From an uncultured bacterium (GTDB lineage Bacteria > Bacillota > Clostridia > Lachnospirales > Lachnospiraceae): a stretch of 45,834 bases of DNA. Of this stretch, positions 16,889 through 25,768 are shown one piece after another. Location: the NCBI GenBank assembly GCA_905215155.1, contig CAJMPJ010000029.1, positions 1-45,834 on the forward strand. Direction: 5' to 3'. The first letter of the stretch is position 1. Every line of letters begins with the position of its first letter. The notes below the pieces were generated by a model. It was not told the origin of the DNA and did not search any database. It saw only the letters and a program-made list of their open reading frames with translations. The position numbers were made by a program, and so were the translations under genes.

Positions 16889-18199
16889 TCACCTGGCTCC
16901 AATGGTTACCTGAAATTTTATCTCTTTATATTCTTCCCTTCCACTACGGGAGACCGTCACCGGTATCACCTGTCCCGGACTGGATTTTTCTAAAATTACC
17001 TGAAAATCTTTCATCGTCACAATTTTTTTCTCTCCAAGAGAGGTGATGATGTCGCCGCACTGAATCCCTGCATTATAAGCAGGACTGTCTGCATTCACAT
17101 CAACCACGTATACCCCCAAGGGCATGCCGCTGCTGTTCATGGCTGCACTGACCTCCTGGCCCTTGATGCCAAAGTAGGGAAAGGCTGCTCCATTGCTCAT
17201 CTTTTCCAAAATAGTCTTATAATCAGAGATGGCCATGGCTGCTGTCATATCCTGATTTCCTTCATTCTTATAATCGTCTGTCACCCAGCCAATGATCTGG
17301 CCGGAGGTATTCATAAGAAAGGTACCGGTTCCTGCATTCCCTTTTACATCGGAATAAAGGATGCGGGTCATACCGTCCGTCACCTGGACATTCTTCGTGA
17401 TATAGGAGATAAATCCGTACCCGGAGGAGTGAACCATACCTGCGGGACCGCCGATGGCTATGACCGGATCTCCCTGTTTTACGGAATAGGAGTTTCCAAG
17501 TTCCAGAGCCTTGACTTCCTCTAAAAGGGTTCTCCCAAGACCTTCTGTGGAAACACTGACAATCGCCATACCGGAGAGCTTATCGGTCTGCTTGATGGTC
17601 CCCTGCACTTCCGTACCATCAGAAAATGCCACACGAATGGCTTCCGCATCTTCCACCGCTCCATCGGGAGTCAGCACCAGTAATTCCTGGTTGGCCGCGG
17701 AGATGATCACACCAGCAAACAATCCGGAGTTTTCCACTGGATTATTAAACCAGTCTTTCTGGGTCTTTACAGAATGAACTGTCACGATCCCTTTGTCCGC
17801 TTTCTGGACCACCGCTTTTAGGTTTCCGTACAGCGTATTATAGTCCTCCATAGAAAAAGGGTATTTCTCCATCGCTGATTTTAATAATTCCTCGATCGGC
17901 TCTGTCTCTGCTGCCGTAGTGGCTGTTTCAGACTCAGAGGACATGGCCTCAGGGTCGTCCTTCGGAATGGTTACCGGAGTCCCCGGCGTGGACGATTCTC
18001 CTAAAAACAAACGTTCCGCAACTGGTCTCGATATGACAAATGTAACCGCCGCAACAAATCCGAAAATAACCGCAGTCAATATAAGGCCTAACACCCTTTT
18101 TAACATGTCCTCTTTTGACATGGGCTGTTTTACTATCTTTTCATTGATAAACCGACGCGGTTCCGTCTTTCTATCATCTGGCCCGTGATTATCCGGCAT
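16889..18199 (-). CDS. Membrane-anchored HtrA/DegP-like protein lacking the catalytic triad, with PDZ domain
   Basis: This 436-residue protein has a short cytoplasmic tail, one membrane anchor (about 36-57), an acidic Ser/Thr linker (60-105), a trypsin-like domain (about 125-330) and a C-terminal PDZ domain (about 335-432, with GVYVVDVNADSPAYNAGIQCGDIITSLG). The fold matches HtrA, but each catalytic position is changed. The TNNHV-type histidine region reads LVLTPDGAV (about 174-182), the TDLAV aspartate region reads SGMAIV (209-214), and the GNSGGP serine motif reads GNAGTG (287-292). It therefore cannot be a normal serine protease and is more likely a peptide-binding scaffold or regulator. 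AAGGAGGGTAAGT precedes the ATG; yhaM follows. Confidence 0.85.
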   Translation of the reverse strand: MPDNHGPDDRKTEPRRFINEKIVKQPMSKEDMLKRVLGLILTAVIFGFVAAVTFVISRPVAERLFLGESSTPGTPVTIPKDDPEAMSSESETATTAAETEPIEELLKSAMEKYPFSMEDYNTLYGNLKAVVQKADKGIVTVHSVKTQKDWFNNPVENSGLFAGVIISAANQELLVLTPDGAVEDAEAIRVAFSDGTEVQGTIKQTDKLSGMAIVSVSTEGLGRTLLEEVKALELGNSYSVKQGDPVIAIGGPAGMVHSSGYGFISYITKNVQVTDGMTRILYSDVKGNAGTGTFLMNTSGQIIGWVTDDYKNEGNQDMTAAMAISDYKTILEKMSNGAAFPYFGIKGQEVSAAMNSSGMPLGVYVVDVNADSPAYNAGIQCGDIITSLGEKKIVTMKDFQVILEKSSPGQVIPVTVSRSGREEYKEIKFQVTIGAR

Positions 18200-18343
18200 A
18201 CTTACCCTCCTTTTCAGAAGACCTATGTACTATTATAAGGTTCTTCCAGCCTTAATGCAAGAAAAACCTACGAAACCCCAAAAAACGGGACTTTTAGAGC
18301 CTTTTAACACTTCCTTTTAAAGCTATGAAAAATAACCTGAGGA

Positions 18344-18373
18344 TTGCAGTTTTTATCTCACGTATGCTATACT
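18344..18373 (+). promoter_or_regulatory. Promoter of the mutS2 operon
   Basis: TTGCAG (18344-18349) and TATACT (18368-18373) are separated by 18 bp, and TGC immediately before the -10 makes it an extended -10 promoter. It lies about 60 bp ahead of the mutS2 ATG. No other strong promoter is seen in the 232-bp divergent spacer. Confidence 0.6.
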
Positions 18374-18431
18374 GTAAACGATACACTGGTCAACAATTGC
18401 AAAGGAAGTCATTGAAAAAAAGGAATAATCT

Positions 18432-20825
18432 ATGAATCAGAAAGCATTAAAAACTTTAGAATATCATAAAATCATTGGAACGCTTACGGAATATGCCACC
18501 TGCGATTCCGGAAAGGAGCTGTGCAGAAATCTGGTCCCTTCTACGGATTATCATGAAATCGTGTTATCTTTGAAGGAAACTTCTGATGCCGTGACAAGAG
18601 TCCGGCAGAAAGGAAACCTTTCTTTTGGAGGGGTAAAGGATATCCGGCCCTCAATTAAGAGACTGGAGGTGGGAAGTTCTTTAGGGATCGTGGAGATTCT
18701 ATCCATTAGTTCTCTGCTTACCACAGCCGCCAGGGCAAAGGCTTACGGACGGCATGAGGAATCGGAACTGCCGGAGGATTCTTTAGAGGAATTTTTCCGG
18801 TTGCTGGAACCGCTTACTCCAGTCAATACCGAGATCAAGCGCTGCATTATTTCGGAGGAGGAAGTGAGCGACGATGCAAGCCCCGGACTCCACCATGTGA
18901 GACGTTCCATGCGTTCCATCAACGATAAGATCCACGCCCAGTTAAACTCCATCTTAAATTCCAACCGGTCCTATCTTCAGGATGCAGTCATCACCATGAG
19001 AGACGGAAGATACTGTCTGCCCGTAAAAGCGGAGCATAAGTCTCAGGTTTCCGGTATGGTACATGACCAGTCTTCCACCGGTTCTACCCTTTTCATCGAG
19101 CCTATGGCCATTGTGAAGCTGAACAACGACCTGCGCACCCTGGAAATTCAGGAGCAAAAGGAAATCGAGATGATCCTGGCCGACCTAAGCAATCAGCTGG
19201 CGCCTTATCTGGAAGAACTGGAGACAGACTTCAACATCCTTACCAAGCTGGATTTTATATTTGCGAAAGCTGCTCTTGCAAAGCATTATAACGGCAGCGA
19301 ACCTGTTTTCAATACCAAAGGGATCATCAATATTAAGGATGGGCGCCATCCGCTCCTGGACCCGGCAAAGGTGGTTCCCATTAATATCCATCTGGGACGG
19401 GAGTTTGACCTTCTCATTGTGACGGGACCCAATACGGGAGGTAAGACGGTCTCCATTAAGACCGTAGGACTGTTTACGCTGATGGGACAGGCCGGCCTTC
19501 ACATTCCTGCCTTTGACGGGTCTGAGCTGGCTGTTTTTGAGGAGGTATTTGCGGACATCGGAGATGAACAGAGCATTGAGCAGAGCCTCAGTACGTTTTC
19601 CTCCCATATGACAAACATCGTTCAGATCCTCAGTCAGGCGGACAGCAATTCTCTCTGTCTCTTTGATGAGCTGGGGGCCGGAACTGATCCTACGGAAGGG
19701 GCTGCTCTTGCCATTTCCATACTGACGTTTCTTCACAACATGAAATGCCGCACCATGGCGACCACCCATTACAGTGAGTTAAAGGTCTTTGCCTTAACCA
19801 CTCCGGGAGTGGAAAATGCCTGCTGTGAATTCGATGTGGAAACATTAAAGCCGACCTACCGCCTGCTGATCGGAATTCCGGGAAAGAGCAATGCTTTTGC
19901 CATTTCCAAGAAACTGGGACTTCCCGATTATATTATTGAGGATGCAAAGACCCATCTGGAAGCCAAGGACGAGACCTTTGAGGATCTTTTGACTCATCTG
20001 GAGGAAAACAGGGTCACCATTGAAAAGGAACGAATGGAAATCGAGGCTTATAAACGGGAAGTGGAGCAGTTAAAGAACCGTCTGACCCAAAAGGAGGAAC
20101 GTCTTGACGAAAACCGGGACAAGATGATCCGAAGTGCCAGGGAAGAGGCCCAGCGGATTTTAAGGGAGGCCAAAGATACGGCTGACCAGACCATCCGCCA
20201 GATCAACAAGCTGGCAAAGGACTCCGGCGTGAATAAGGAGCTGGAGGCCGAAAGAAGCCGTCTAAGGAGCAAGCTTCAGGATGTGGATGCTTCTCTCTCT
20301 CTAAAAAAAGAAAAGAGCAAATCCCAGAAGGGCATTGACCCCAAGAAGCTGAAGCTGGGAGACGGCGTCAAGGTCCTCAGCATGAACCTAAACGGAACCG
20401 TCAGTTCTCTTCCCAATGCCAAGGGCGATCTTTATGTTCAGATGGGAATTTTAAGATCTCTGGTTAATTTATCGGATTTGGAGCTTCTCCAGGAAGAATC
20501 CGTTTCCATCCCGGGCGGGAAAGGAAATTCAAAAAGAGGCGGAAGCGGAAGCAGTTCCACCCGAATCTCAAAATCCCTGTCCATATCTCCGGAGATCAAT
20601 TTGATCGGTATGACAACGGATGAAGCCATTCCACAGTTAGACAAATATTTAGATGATGCTTATCTGGCTCACCTTCCTCAGGTCCGGGTGGTTCACGGCC
20701 GGGGGACCGGTGCTTTAAAAAATGCGGTGCATAAGCACTTAAAGAAACTGAAATATGTAAAGGAATTCCGGCTCGGCGTATTTGGGGAAGGGGATTCCGG
20801 TGTAACTATTGTTATGTTCAAATAA
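18432..20825 (+). CDS. mutS2: MutS2/RqcU ATPase with Smr domain
   Basis: MutS2 is a MutS-related ATPase. In Bacillus it acts at collided ribosomes (ribosome splitting) and has also been linked to suppressing recombination. At 797 residues it has the usual length. The core shows Walker A TGPNTGGKTVSIKT (about 331-344) and Walker B SLCLFDELGAGTDPTEGAAL, followed by MATTHYSELK. A long charged coiled coil (about 510-640) follows and then the Smr domain at the C-terminus with HGRGTGALK. The LDLRG motif at the start of the Smr domain reads INLIG here, losing the Asp and Arg. The next gene begins on its stop codon, so it is co-transcribed with the two-component pair. Confidence 0.93.
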   Translation: MNQKALKTLEYHKIIGTLTEYATCDSGKELCRNLVPSTDYHEIVLSLKETSDAVTRVRQKGNLSFGGVKDIRPSIKRLEVGSSLGIVEILSISSLLTTAARAKAYGRHEESELPEDSLEEFFRLLEPLTPVNTEIKRCIISEEEVSDDASPGLHHVRRSMRSINDKIHAQLNSILNSNRSYLQDAVITMRDGRYCLPVKAEHKSQVSGMVHDQSSTGSTLFIEPMAIVKLNNDLRTLEIQEQKEIEMILADLSNQLAPYLEELETDFNILTKLDFIFAKAALAKHYNGSEPVFNTKGIINIKDGRHPLLDPAKVVPINIHLGREFDLLIVTGPNTGGKTVSIKTVGLFTLMGQAGLHIPAFDGSELAVFEEVFADIGDEQSIEQSLSTFSSHMTNIVQILSQADSNSLCLFDELGAGTDPTEGAALAISILTFLHNMKCRTMATTHYSELKVFALTTPGVENACCEFDVETLKPTYRLLIGIPGKSNAFAISKKLGLPDYIIEDAKTHLEAKDETFEDLLTHLEENRVTIEKERMEIEAYKREVEQLKNRLTQKEERLDENRDKMIRSAREEAQRILREAKDTADQTIRQINKLAKDSGVNKELEAERSRLRSKLQDVDASLSLKKEKSKSQKGIDPKKLKLGDGVKVLSMNLNGTVSSLPNAKGDLYVQMGILRSLVNLSDLELLQEESVSIPGGKGNSKRGGSGSSSTRISKSLSISPEINLIGMTTDEAIPQLDKYLDDAYLAHLPQVRVVHGRGTGALKNAVHKHLKKLKYVKEFRLGVFGEGDSGVTIVMFK

Positions 20826-20845
20826 TGTTAGAAATGGAGTCTATT

Positions 20846-21556
20846 ATGGCAGAGAAACAGCGGATATTGATCGTAGATGATGACAGCAACATCGCTGAAT
20901 TAATCTCCTTATATTTAATAAAAGAATGCTATGACACAGAGATCGTCGGGGATGGGGAAGAGGCACTCCGGGTATTTCCGTCATTTAAGCCCCATCTGGT
21001 TTTACTGGATCTGATGCTGCCTGGTATGGACGGCTATCAGGTCTGCCAGAAAATCCGTTCCTTATCCCAGATCCCCATCATCATGCTGTCGGCAAAAGGC
21101 GAAGTGTTTGATAAGGTTTTGGGCCTGGAGCTGGGTGCCGATGACTATATGATCAAGCCATTTGACTCCAAGGAGCTGGTGGCTCGTGTAAAGGCGGTCC
21201 TGAGACGTTACCAGGCCATCCCTTCTAAGACCGATGCCCATACGGACCAGCAGGGAGATTATGTGGAATATCCGGATCTGATTGTCAATTTAACCAACTA
21301 TTCCGTTATTTATATGGGTCATTCCATTGAGATGCCGCCAAAGGAGCTGGAGCTTTTATACTTTTTAGCCTCCTCTCCCAACCAGGTATTTACCAGGGAA
21401 CAGCTGCTGGATCATATCTGGGGATACGAATATATCGGAGATACCAGAACGGTAGATGTCCACATCAAACGCCTGCGGGAAAAAATCAAGGATCACGCCG
21501 CGTGGGCACTGACTACGGTTTGGGGGATCGGTTACAAGTTTGAGGTGAAGCGTTAA
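20846..21556 (+). CDS. OmpR/PhoB-family response regulator
   Basis: This is a 236-residue two-domain regulator. The receiver has acidic residues in ILIVDDDSNI, the phospho-acceptor Asp in LVLLDLMLPGMDGYQV and Lys in DDYMIKPFDSKELV. The winged helix has MPPKELELLYFLASSPNQVFTREQLLDHIWGYEYIGDTRTVDVHIKRLREKI, close to YycF/ResD/PhoP-type regulators. The chosen ATG at 20846 has GGAG 6 nt upstream; an in-frame ATG at 20825 overlaps the mutS2 stop and is poorer. The kinase gene starts directly after its stop. Confidence 0.92.
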   Translation: MAEKQRILIVDDDSNIAELISLYLIKECYDTEIVGDGEEALRVFPSFKPHLVLLDLMLPGMDGYQVCQKIRSLSQIPIIMLSAKGEVFDKVLGLELGADDYMIKPFDSKELVARVKAVLRRYQAIPSKTDAHTDQQGDYVEYPDLIVNLTNYSVIYMGHSIEMPPKELELLYFLASSPNQVFTREQLLDHIWGYEYIGDTRTVDVHIKRLREKIKDHAAWALTTVWGIGYKFEVKR

Positions 21557-22963
21557 ATGACACATTCTCTCTATACCAAGTTTATTCTGGGCTATCTTCT
21601 GTTCGGACTCCTTGGGTTTATCACCATTGCGACCTTTTCTTCGGAAATAACAAACCAGTACTTACTGAAACAACATTCCGAAAGCCTGTACGATGAAGCC
21701 AATGAGATCGCTTCCTCCTACAGCAGCATGTACCACGGAAAGAATATAAATGCTTCTGCCTCCTATCCGGAGCTGGAAAAAGAGGCAAGGTATTTAAACG
21801 CCCAGATATGGATCGTGGAACGCCAGGGAAAAATCGTTGCCGACAGCGAAAACGCTGATAAGAAGGGCAGGAGTATTGATAACTTTGATCCCACCTCCAT
21901 GGGAAACAAATCCTATACTATCGGCAAATACTACAACCAGTTTTCCTATGACGTGTTAAGCGTCCATGCGCCGATTACAGGAAATTATACCACCTATGGC
22001 TATGTGGTGATCCATCTTCCCTTATCGTTTCTGCAAAGGGAGAGAGACGGCATTTTAAACATCGTTTACATCAGTGCAGCCGTAATTTTCGGCCTGTCCC
22101 TGATCATTCTTCTTGTATTTACGAAGAACGTGTATGTTCCATTAAAGAAAATCACAGCGGGTGCCAACGAATACGCCCAGGGAAATTTATCCCATCATAT
22201 CGGGGTAAATACCAGAGATGAGATGGGCTATCTGGCGGCTACGTTGAATTACATGTCAAGCGAGCTGGGGAAAATGGAGGAATACCAAAAGAACTTTATT
22301 GCCAATGTTTCCCATGATTTCCGGTCTCCCCTGACTTCCATCAAGGGATATTTGGAAGCCATCTTAGACGGGACCATACCGCCGGAGATGCAGGAGAAAT
22401 ACTTAAACCGGGTGATTTCTGAGACCGAACGGTTAAACAAGCTGACACAGGGCATGCTGACGCTTAACTCCCTGGACAGCAAGGGATATCTAAACCGCAC
22501 CAATTTTGATATTAACCGGGTAATCAAGGACACTGCGGCTTCTTTTGAAGGTACCTGCAGAGAAAAGAGCATCACCTTTGACTTAACATTTTCTGACAGC
22601 ATTCAGATGGTTTATGCAGACCTTGGAAAGATCCAGCAGGTTCTTTATAATCTGATTGACAATGCCATTAAATTCAGTTATCCGGATTCCACCATCTACA
22701 TTCAGGCTTCTGGGAAATATGAGAAGATTTTTGTATCCATCAAAGACAAGGGCGTGGGCATCCCAAAGGACAGCATCAAAAAGATCTGGGAACGGTTTTA
22801 CAAAACAGATGTTTCCAGAGGCAAGGACAAAAAGGGAACCGGCCTGGGACTTGCCATTGTCCGGGAGGTCATTCAGTCTCATGGAGAGAACATTGATGTG
22901 ATCAGCACGGAGGGCGTGGGGTCGGAATTTATCTTCAGCCTTCCCAAATCCACGAATTTATAG
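21557..22963 (+). CDS. Sensor histidine kinase with HAMP domain
   Basis: This is a membrane kinase of 468 residues. The first membrane segment is about 9-31. An extracellular sensor domain (about 32-170) with a Cache/PAS-like look (YLNAQIWIVERQGKIVADSENADKKG) is followed by a second membrane segment (about 172-195) and a HAMP linker (KKITAGANEYAQGNLSHHI). The HisKA domain has the phospho-acceptor His about 253 in NVSHDFRSPLTSI. The ATPase domain has LIDNAIKFS, DKGVGIP, and GTGLGLAIV. The ATG directly abuts the regulator's TAA. Together they form a complete two-component system whose signal is unknown; the receiver resembles envelope- or phosphate-responding systems. Confidence 0.92.
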   Translation: MTHSLYTKFILGYLLFGLLGFITIATFSSEITNQYLLKQHSESLYDEANEIASSYSSMYHGKNINASASYPELEKEARYLNAQIWIVERQGKIVADSENADKKGRSIDNFDPTSMGNKSYTIGKYYNQFSYDVLSVHAPITGNYTTYGYVVIHLPLSFLQRERDGILNIVYISAAVIFGLSLIILLVFTKNVYVPLKKITAGANEYAQGNLSHHIGVNTRDEMGYLAATLNYMSSELGKMEEYQKNFIANVSHDFRSPLTSIKGYLEAILDGTIPPEMQEKYLNRVISETERLNKLTQGMLTLNSLDSKGYLNRTNFDINRVIKDTAASFEGTCREKSITFDLTFSDSIQMVYADLGKIQQVLYNLIDNAIKFSYPDSTIYIQASGKYEKIFVSIKDKGVGIPKDSIKKIWERFYKTDVSRGKDKKGTGLGLAIVREVIQSHGENIDVISTEGVGSEFIFSLPKSTNL

Positions 22964-22969
22964 CAGCCA

Positions 22970-22998
22970 AAAGGGTGCCGCAAAACGCGGCACCCTTT
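22970..22998. terminator. Bidirectional terminator between the mutS2 operon and phoH
   Basis: AAAGGGTGCCGC (22970-22981) pairs perfectly with GCGGCACCCTTT (22987-22998) around a 5-nt loop. It is flanked by A and T tracts and lies between two convergent genes 42 bp apart. Confidence 0.85.
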
Positions 22999-23005
22999 GT
23001 ATTTC

Positions 23006-24367
23006 CTACAGTCTCTTTCCCGCATCCATGGCCAGTAAGGAACGTTCACATTCCTCTGCGGTCAGGGTGATTTGCCAGCACAGGGGACTTCCCTTCATAT
23101 GCTCTGCCGCATAGCTGAGACCATTGGTCCTTTCATCCAAAAAGGGGCGGTCAATCTGGTTGGGATCTCCTAGAAGAATAATTTTGGTTCCCTTTCCGGC
23201 ACGGGTGATGATCCCCTTTACCTGATTCGGCGTCATATTCTGTGCTTCATCAATGATTAAATAGGTCTGTGCAATGGAGCGTCCCCTGATATAATTCAAA
23301 GCCTCAGTCTTTATCAAGCCCCGGTCGAAAATCTCATCTATTTTTCCCGCCAGTTCCTCTTCTTTCTCATACCGTTTCTCTTCGCTGGAATCAATGAGCT
23401 GTTCCAGGTTATCAATGACCGGACGCATCAGGGGAGAAATTTTTTCCTGTTCGCTTCCCGGAAGAAATCCGATATCAGAATCAAATTGGGCATTGGGTCG
23501 GCTGACACTGATCCGGCGGTATTCCCCTGTCGGGTTGTTTAAAAGCTTCTCCAAGCCTACGGCAAGTGAATAGAAGGTTTTTGCAGTTCCCGCCATACCT
23601 TTTACGATCACCAGGGGTGCGGCCTCCGCCGGCTGCATCAAGGCTTCCTGCAGGAAATATTGTCCTGCATTCCTGGGAGATATGCCATAGGGCTTATGCT
23701 TCACATATTCCAGAGGGATGATCCTGCTGCCGCTGACCCTTCCAAGGACCGTCTTTTTCGTGGACTGGTCTGCTTTTAAAATCACAAATTCATTTTGCTG
23801 CAGCTTTGGTATCTTCCGTTCTCCGGCTTCGTCCATTATATAAACACATTCCGATGAAATCCCTTTTTTCTTAAATTCCTTAACCCCCTCCTCCGGCACA
23901 TAGACTTCGGTCCTGCCGGAATACTGTTCCTCCCGCTCCGGCACCTGCTCGGTTGTAAAATCCTCTGCCCTGACCCCGATGATCTGTGCTTTGATTCTCA
24001 GCAGAATATCCTTGGTCACAAGAACCACTTCACCGGAAAGCCCTTTGCAGACCTTTAATATACGGTTATCCATCTTATCATCCGGCAGATCGGGCGGAAG
24101 TTCCACGTCGATGCAGTTCTTTTCAATCCGTAGAGTCCCTCCATGCTCCAGTTTCACACCGGATAACAGATCCCCTTTTTGGCGAAGCTGCTCCAAAATC
24201 CTGATTGCCGCTCTGGCATTGGCTCCCTTTTCACCTTCTGCCTTTTTCAAATGATCCAATTCTTCCAAAACCACTACCGGAAGCACCACCTGATTGTCAT
24301 CAAAACAATACAGGGAGTCAGGAGCCTGAATCAGTACATTCGTATCCACAACATAGGTTTTTATCAT
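23006..24367 (-). CDS. PIN domain plus PhoH-like ATPase (YlaK type)
   Basis: This 453-residue fusion has an N-terminal PIN nuclease-like domain (about 1-135) beginning KTYVVDTNVLIQAPDSLYCF, with acidic residues such as EELDHLK and DNRILKVC. A PhoH ATPase domain (about 230-450) has Walker A VKGMAGTAKTFYS and Walker B AQTYLIIDEAQNMTPNQVKGI. Related PIN-PhoH proteins act as RNA helicase/ribonucleases, and a role in RNA turnover is likely but inferred. AAAGGAAAAGGAATCC precedes the ATG. It is convergent with the two-component operon and monocistronic. Confidence 0.88.
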   Translation of the reverse strand: MIKTYVVDTNVLIQAPDSLYCFDDNQVVLPVVVLEELDHLKKAEGEKGANARAAIRILEQLRQKGDLLSGVKLEHGGTLRIEKNCIDVELPPDLPDDKMDNRILKVCKGLSGEVVLVTKDILLRIKAQIIGVRAEDFTTEQVPEREEQYSGRTEVYVPEEGVKEFKKKGISSECVYIMDEAGERKIPKLQQNEFVILKADQSTKKTVLGRVSGSRIIPLEYVKHKPYGISPRNAGQYFLQEALMQPAEAAPLVIVKGMAGTAKTFYSLAVGLEKLLNNPTGEYRRISVSRPNAQFDSDIGFLPGSEQEKISPLMRPVIDNLEQLIDSSEEKRYEKEEELAGKIDEIFDRGLIKTEALNYIRGRSIAQTYLIIDEAQNMTPNQVKGIITRAGKGTKIILLGDPNQIDRPFLDERTNGLSYAAEHMKGSPLCWQITLTAEECERSLLAMDAGKRL

Positions 24368-24599
24368 TTAGAGGATTCCTTTTCCTTTCCAGAAATACAG
24401 TTTTTGTAATTCTGATTATAATGGAAATAAAGAATTCCTGTTATCAGATTACAGTAAAGGCAATGTAAAAAATTAAGCATTTTTTTGGTAAATACAGGGG
24501 TTTTCTCCTTATAGAGGAAGTTTTGGCTGCTGAAACCGGACGGACTCCCCTCTCTTTACAGAGGAGGGAAAAATCATATGCCGCCCTCACTTTTTTTGG
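24368..24599. other. Intergenic region between mmsB and phoH
   Basis: This spacer holds the phoH promoter region. A TATAAT reads on the minus strand at 24415-24420 but has no good -35 partner. Short CCTCT/AGAGG repeats around 24545-24570 form only weak hairpins, so no clear terminator for the sugar operon is seen. No gene. Confidence 0.35.
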
Positions 24600-25766
24600 T
24601 TATTTTTTCCGTTTTGATAACAAGTCTACGGTGACCGCACCCAGAAGGACAGCGCCTTTTACGATTTTCTGAATATCCGTTGACCAGCCATAAAGGGACA
24701 TTCCATTGTTTAAAATCCCCATGATAAACGCACCCACCACGGCTCCGATGATGGTACCGATTCCTCCCGTGGTTGCAGCACCTCCGATATAGCAGGCGGC
24801 AATGGCATCCATTTCAAACTGGTCTCCGGCTTTGGGCGTTGCGGAAGCATTGCGGGCGGATAAAACGATTCCGGCAATGGCACATAAAATGCCCATATTG
24901 GTGTATACCCAGAAATATACCCGGTCCGTATTAATCCCGGAGAGCCTTGCTGCTTTTGCGTTTCCTCCCAGGGCATAAATCTGTCGGCCTGCAACGGTCC
25001 TGCTGGTAATAAAATGATACAGCGCCACCAGCACTCCCATAATGACCAGTACAAACGGGATTCCGTTATACCGGGACAGCTTGTAAAAGAAGAAGCCGAC
25101 GATTAAAAGAATGACTCCGGTTTTGACTGCGCTCTGCCAGAGGGGAATAACGGGAAGGCCATATTTCTTTCTGGTCATAATACTTCTGAATTCAAAAAAA
25201 ATAATAAGGGCAGCGGCAATCAATGCCGCCCCGATGGAGATTAAGTCGATGGAACCTCCTCCAAAGGGAATCTTGACGGTGGGAAGAAAACCGGCCCCTA
25301 TGTATGTATAATCGGAAGGAAGAGGCCCTTTGGTCTGGGCTTTCAAAAGCGTATAGGTAAGCCCTCTTCCCATGAGCATGGTCGCCAGGGTCACAATAAA
25401 GGGAGGAATGGATAGCTTGGAAACAAAGAACCCTACAAACATTCCGGATAAGGTTCCAATAACCAGGGCGGCTGCAATGGCTGCCCACATGCTGGTTTTA
25501 TAGTCCACGATCATAATTCCCACAGCCGCACCGCTGACAGCAACAATGGAGCCTACCCCAAGATCAATATTTCCTGTGAGCACGCACAAAAGCATCCCTA
25601 CTGCAAGGATCACGATATAGCTGTTTTGCATGATCAAGTTGTTGATGTTGGCAGGAGACATGTTTTTCCCTCCTGTCATTGCCGCAAATATAAGGAATAC
25701 CGCAATGAGAGCCAGAACCATTCCGTATTCTTTCATATTGAGATTGACTGTTCTCTTTTTTTCCAT
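24600..25766 (-). CDS. mmsB: Multiple-monosaccharide ABC transporter permease (MmsB/GguB)
   Basis: This is the membrane subunit of a CUT2-family sugar importer, 388 residues with about ten or more hydrophobic segments. It shows the CUT2 permease motifs GNIDLGVGSIVAVSGAAVG, LSIPPFIVTLATMLMGRGLTY and GGNAKAARLSGINTDRVYFWVYTNMGILCAIAG, plus GGIGTIIGAVVGA near the end. The start is placed at ATG 25766, 3 nt after the mmsA stop and behind GGAAAGGAAG; an upstream ATG at 25802 overlaps mmsA without a good site. It is the third and last gene of the chvE-mmsA-mmsB operon. Confidence 0.9.
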   Translation of the reverse strand: MEKKRTVNLNMKEYGMVLALIAVFLIFAAMTGGKNMSPANINNLIMQNSYIVILAVGMLLCVLTGNIDLGVGSIVAVSGAAVGIMIVDYKTSMWAAIAAALVIGTLSGMFVGFFVSKLSIPPFIVTLATMLMGRGLTYTLLKAQTKGPLPSDYTYIGAGFLPTVKIPFGGGSIDLISIGAALIAAALIIFFEFRSIMTRKKYGLPVIPLWQSAVKTGVILLIVGFFFYKLSRYNGIPFVLVIMGVLVALYHFITSRTVAGRQIYALGGNAKAARLSGINTDRVYFWVYTNMGILCAIAGIVLSARNASATPKAGDQFEMDAIAACYIGGAATTGGIGTIIGAVVGAFIMGILNNGMSLYGWSTDIQKIVKGAVLLGAVTVDLLSKRKK

Positions 25767-25768
25767 GT

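Noticed and set aside
19185..19769. Minus-strand open frame of 194 codons inside mutS2
   Set aside because: It overlaps the conserved MutS2 core in antisense and has no ribosome site or family match that I can recognise.
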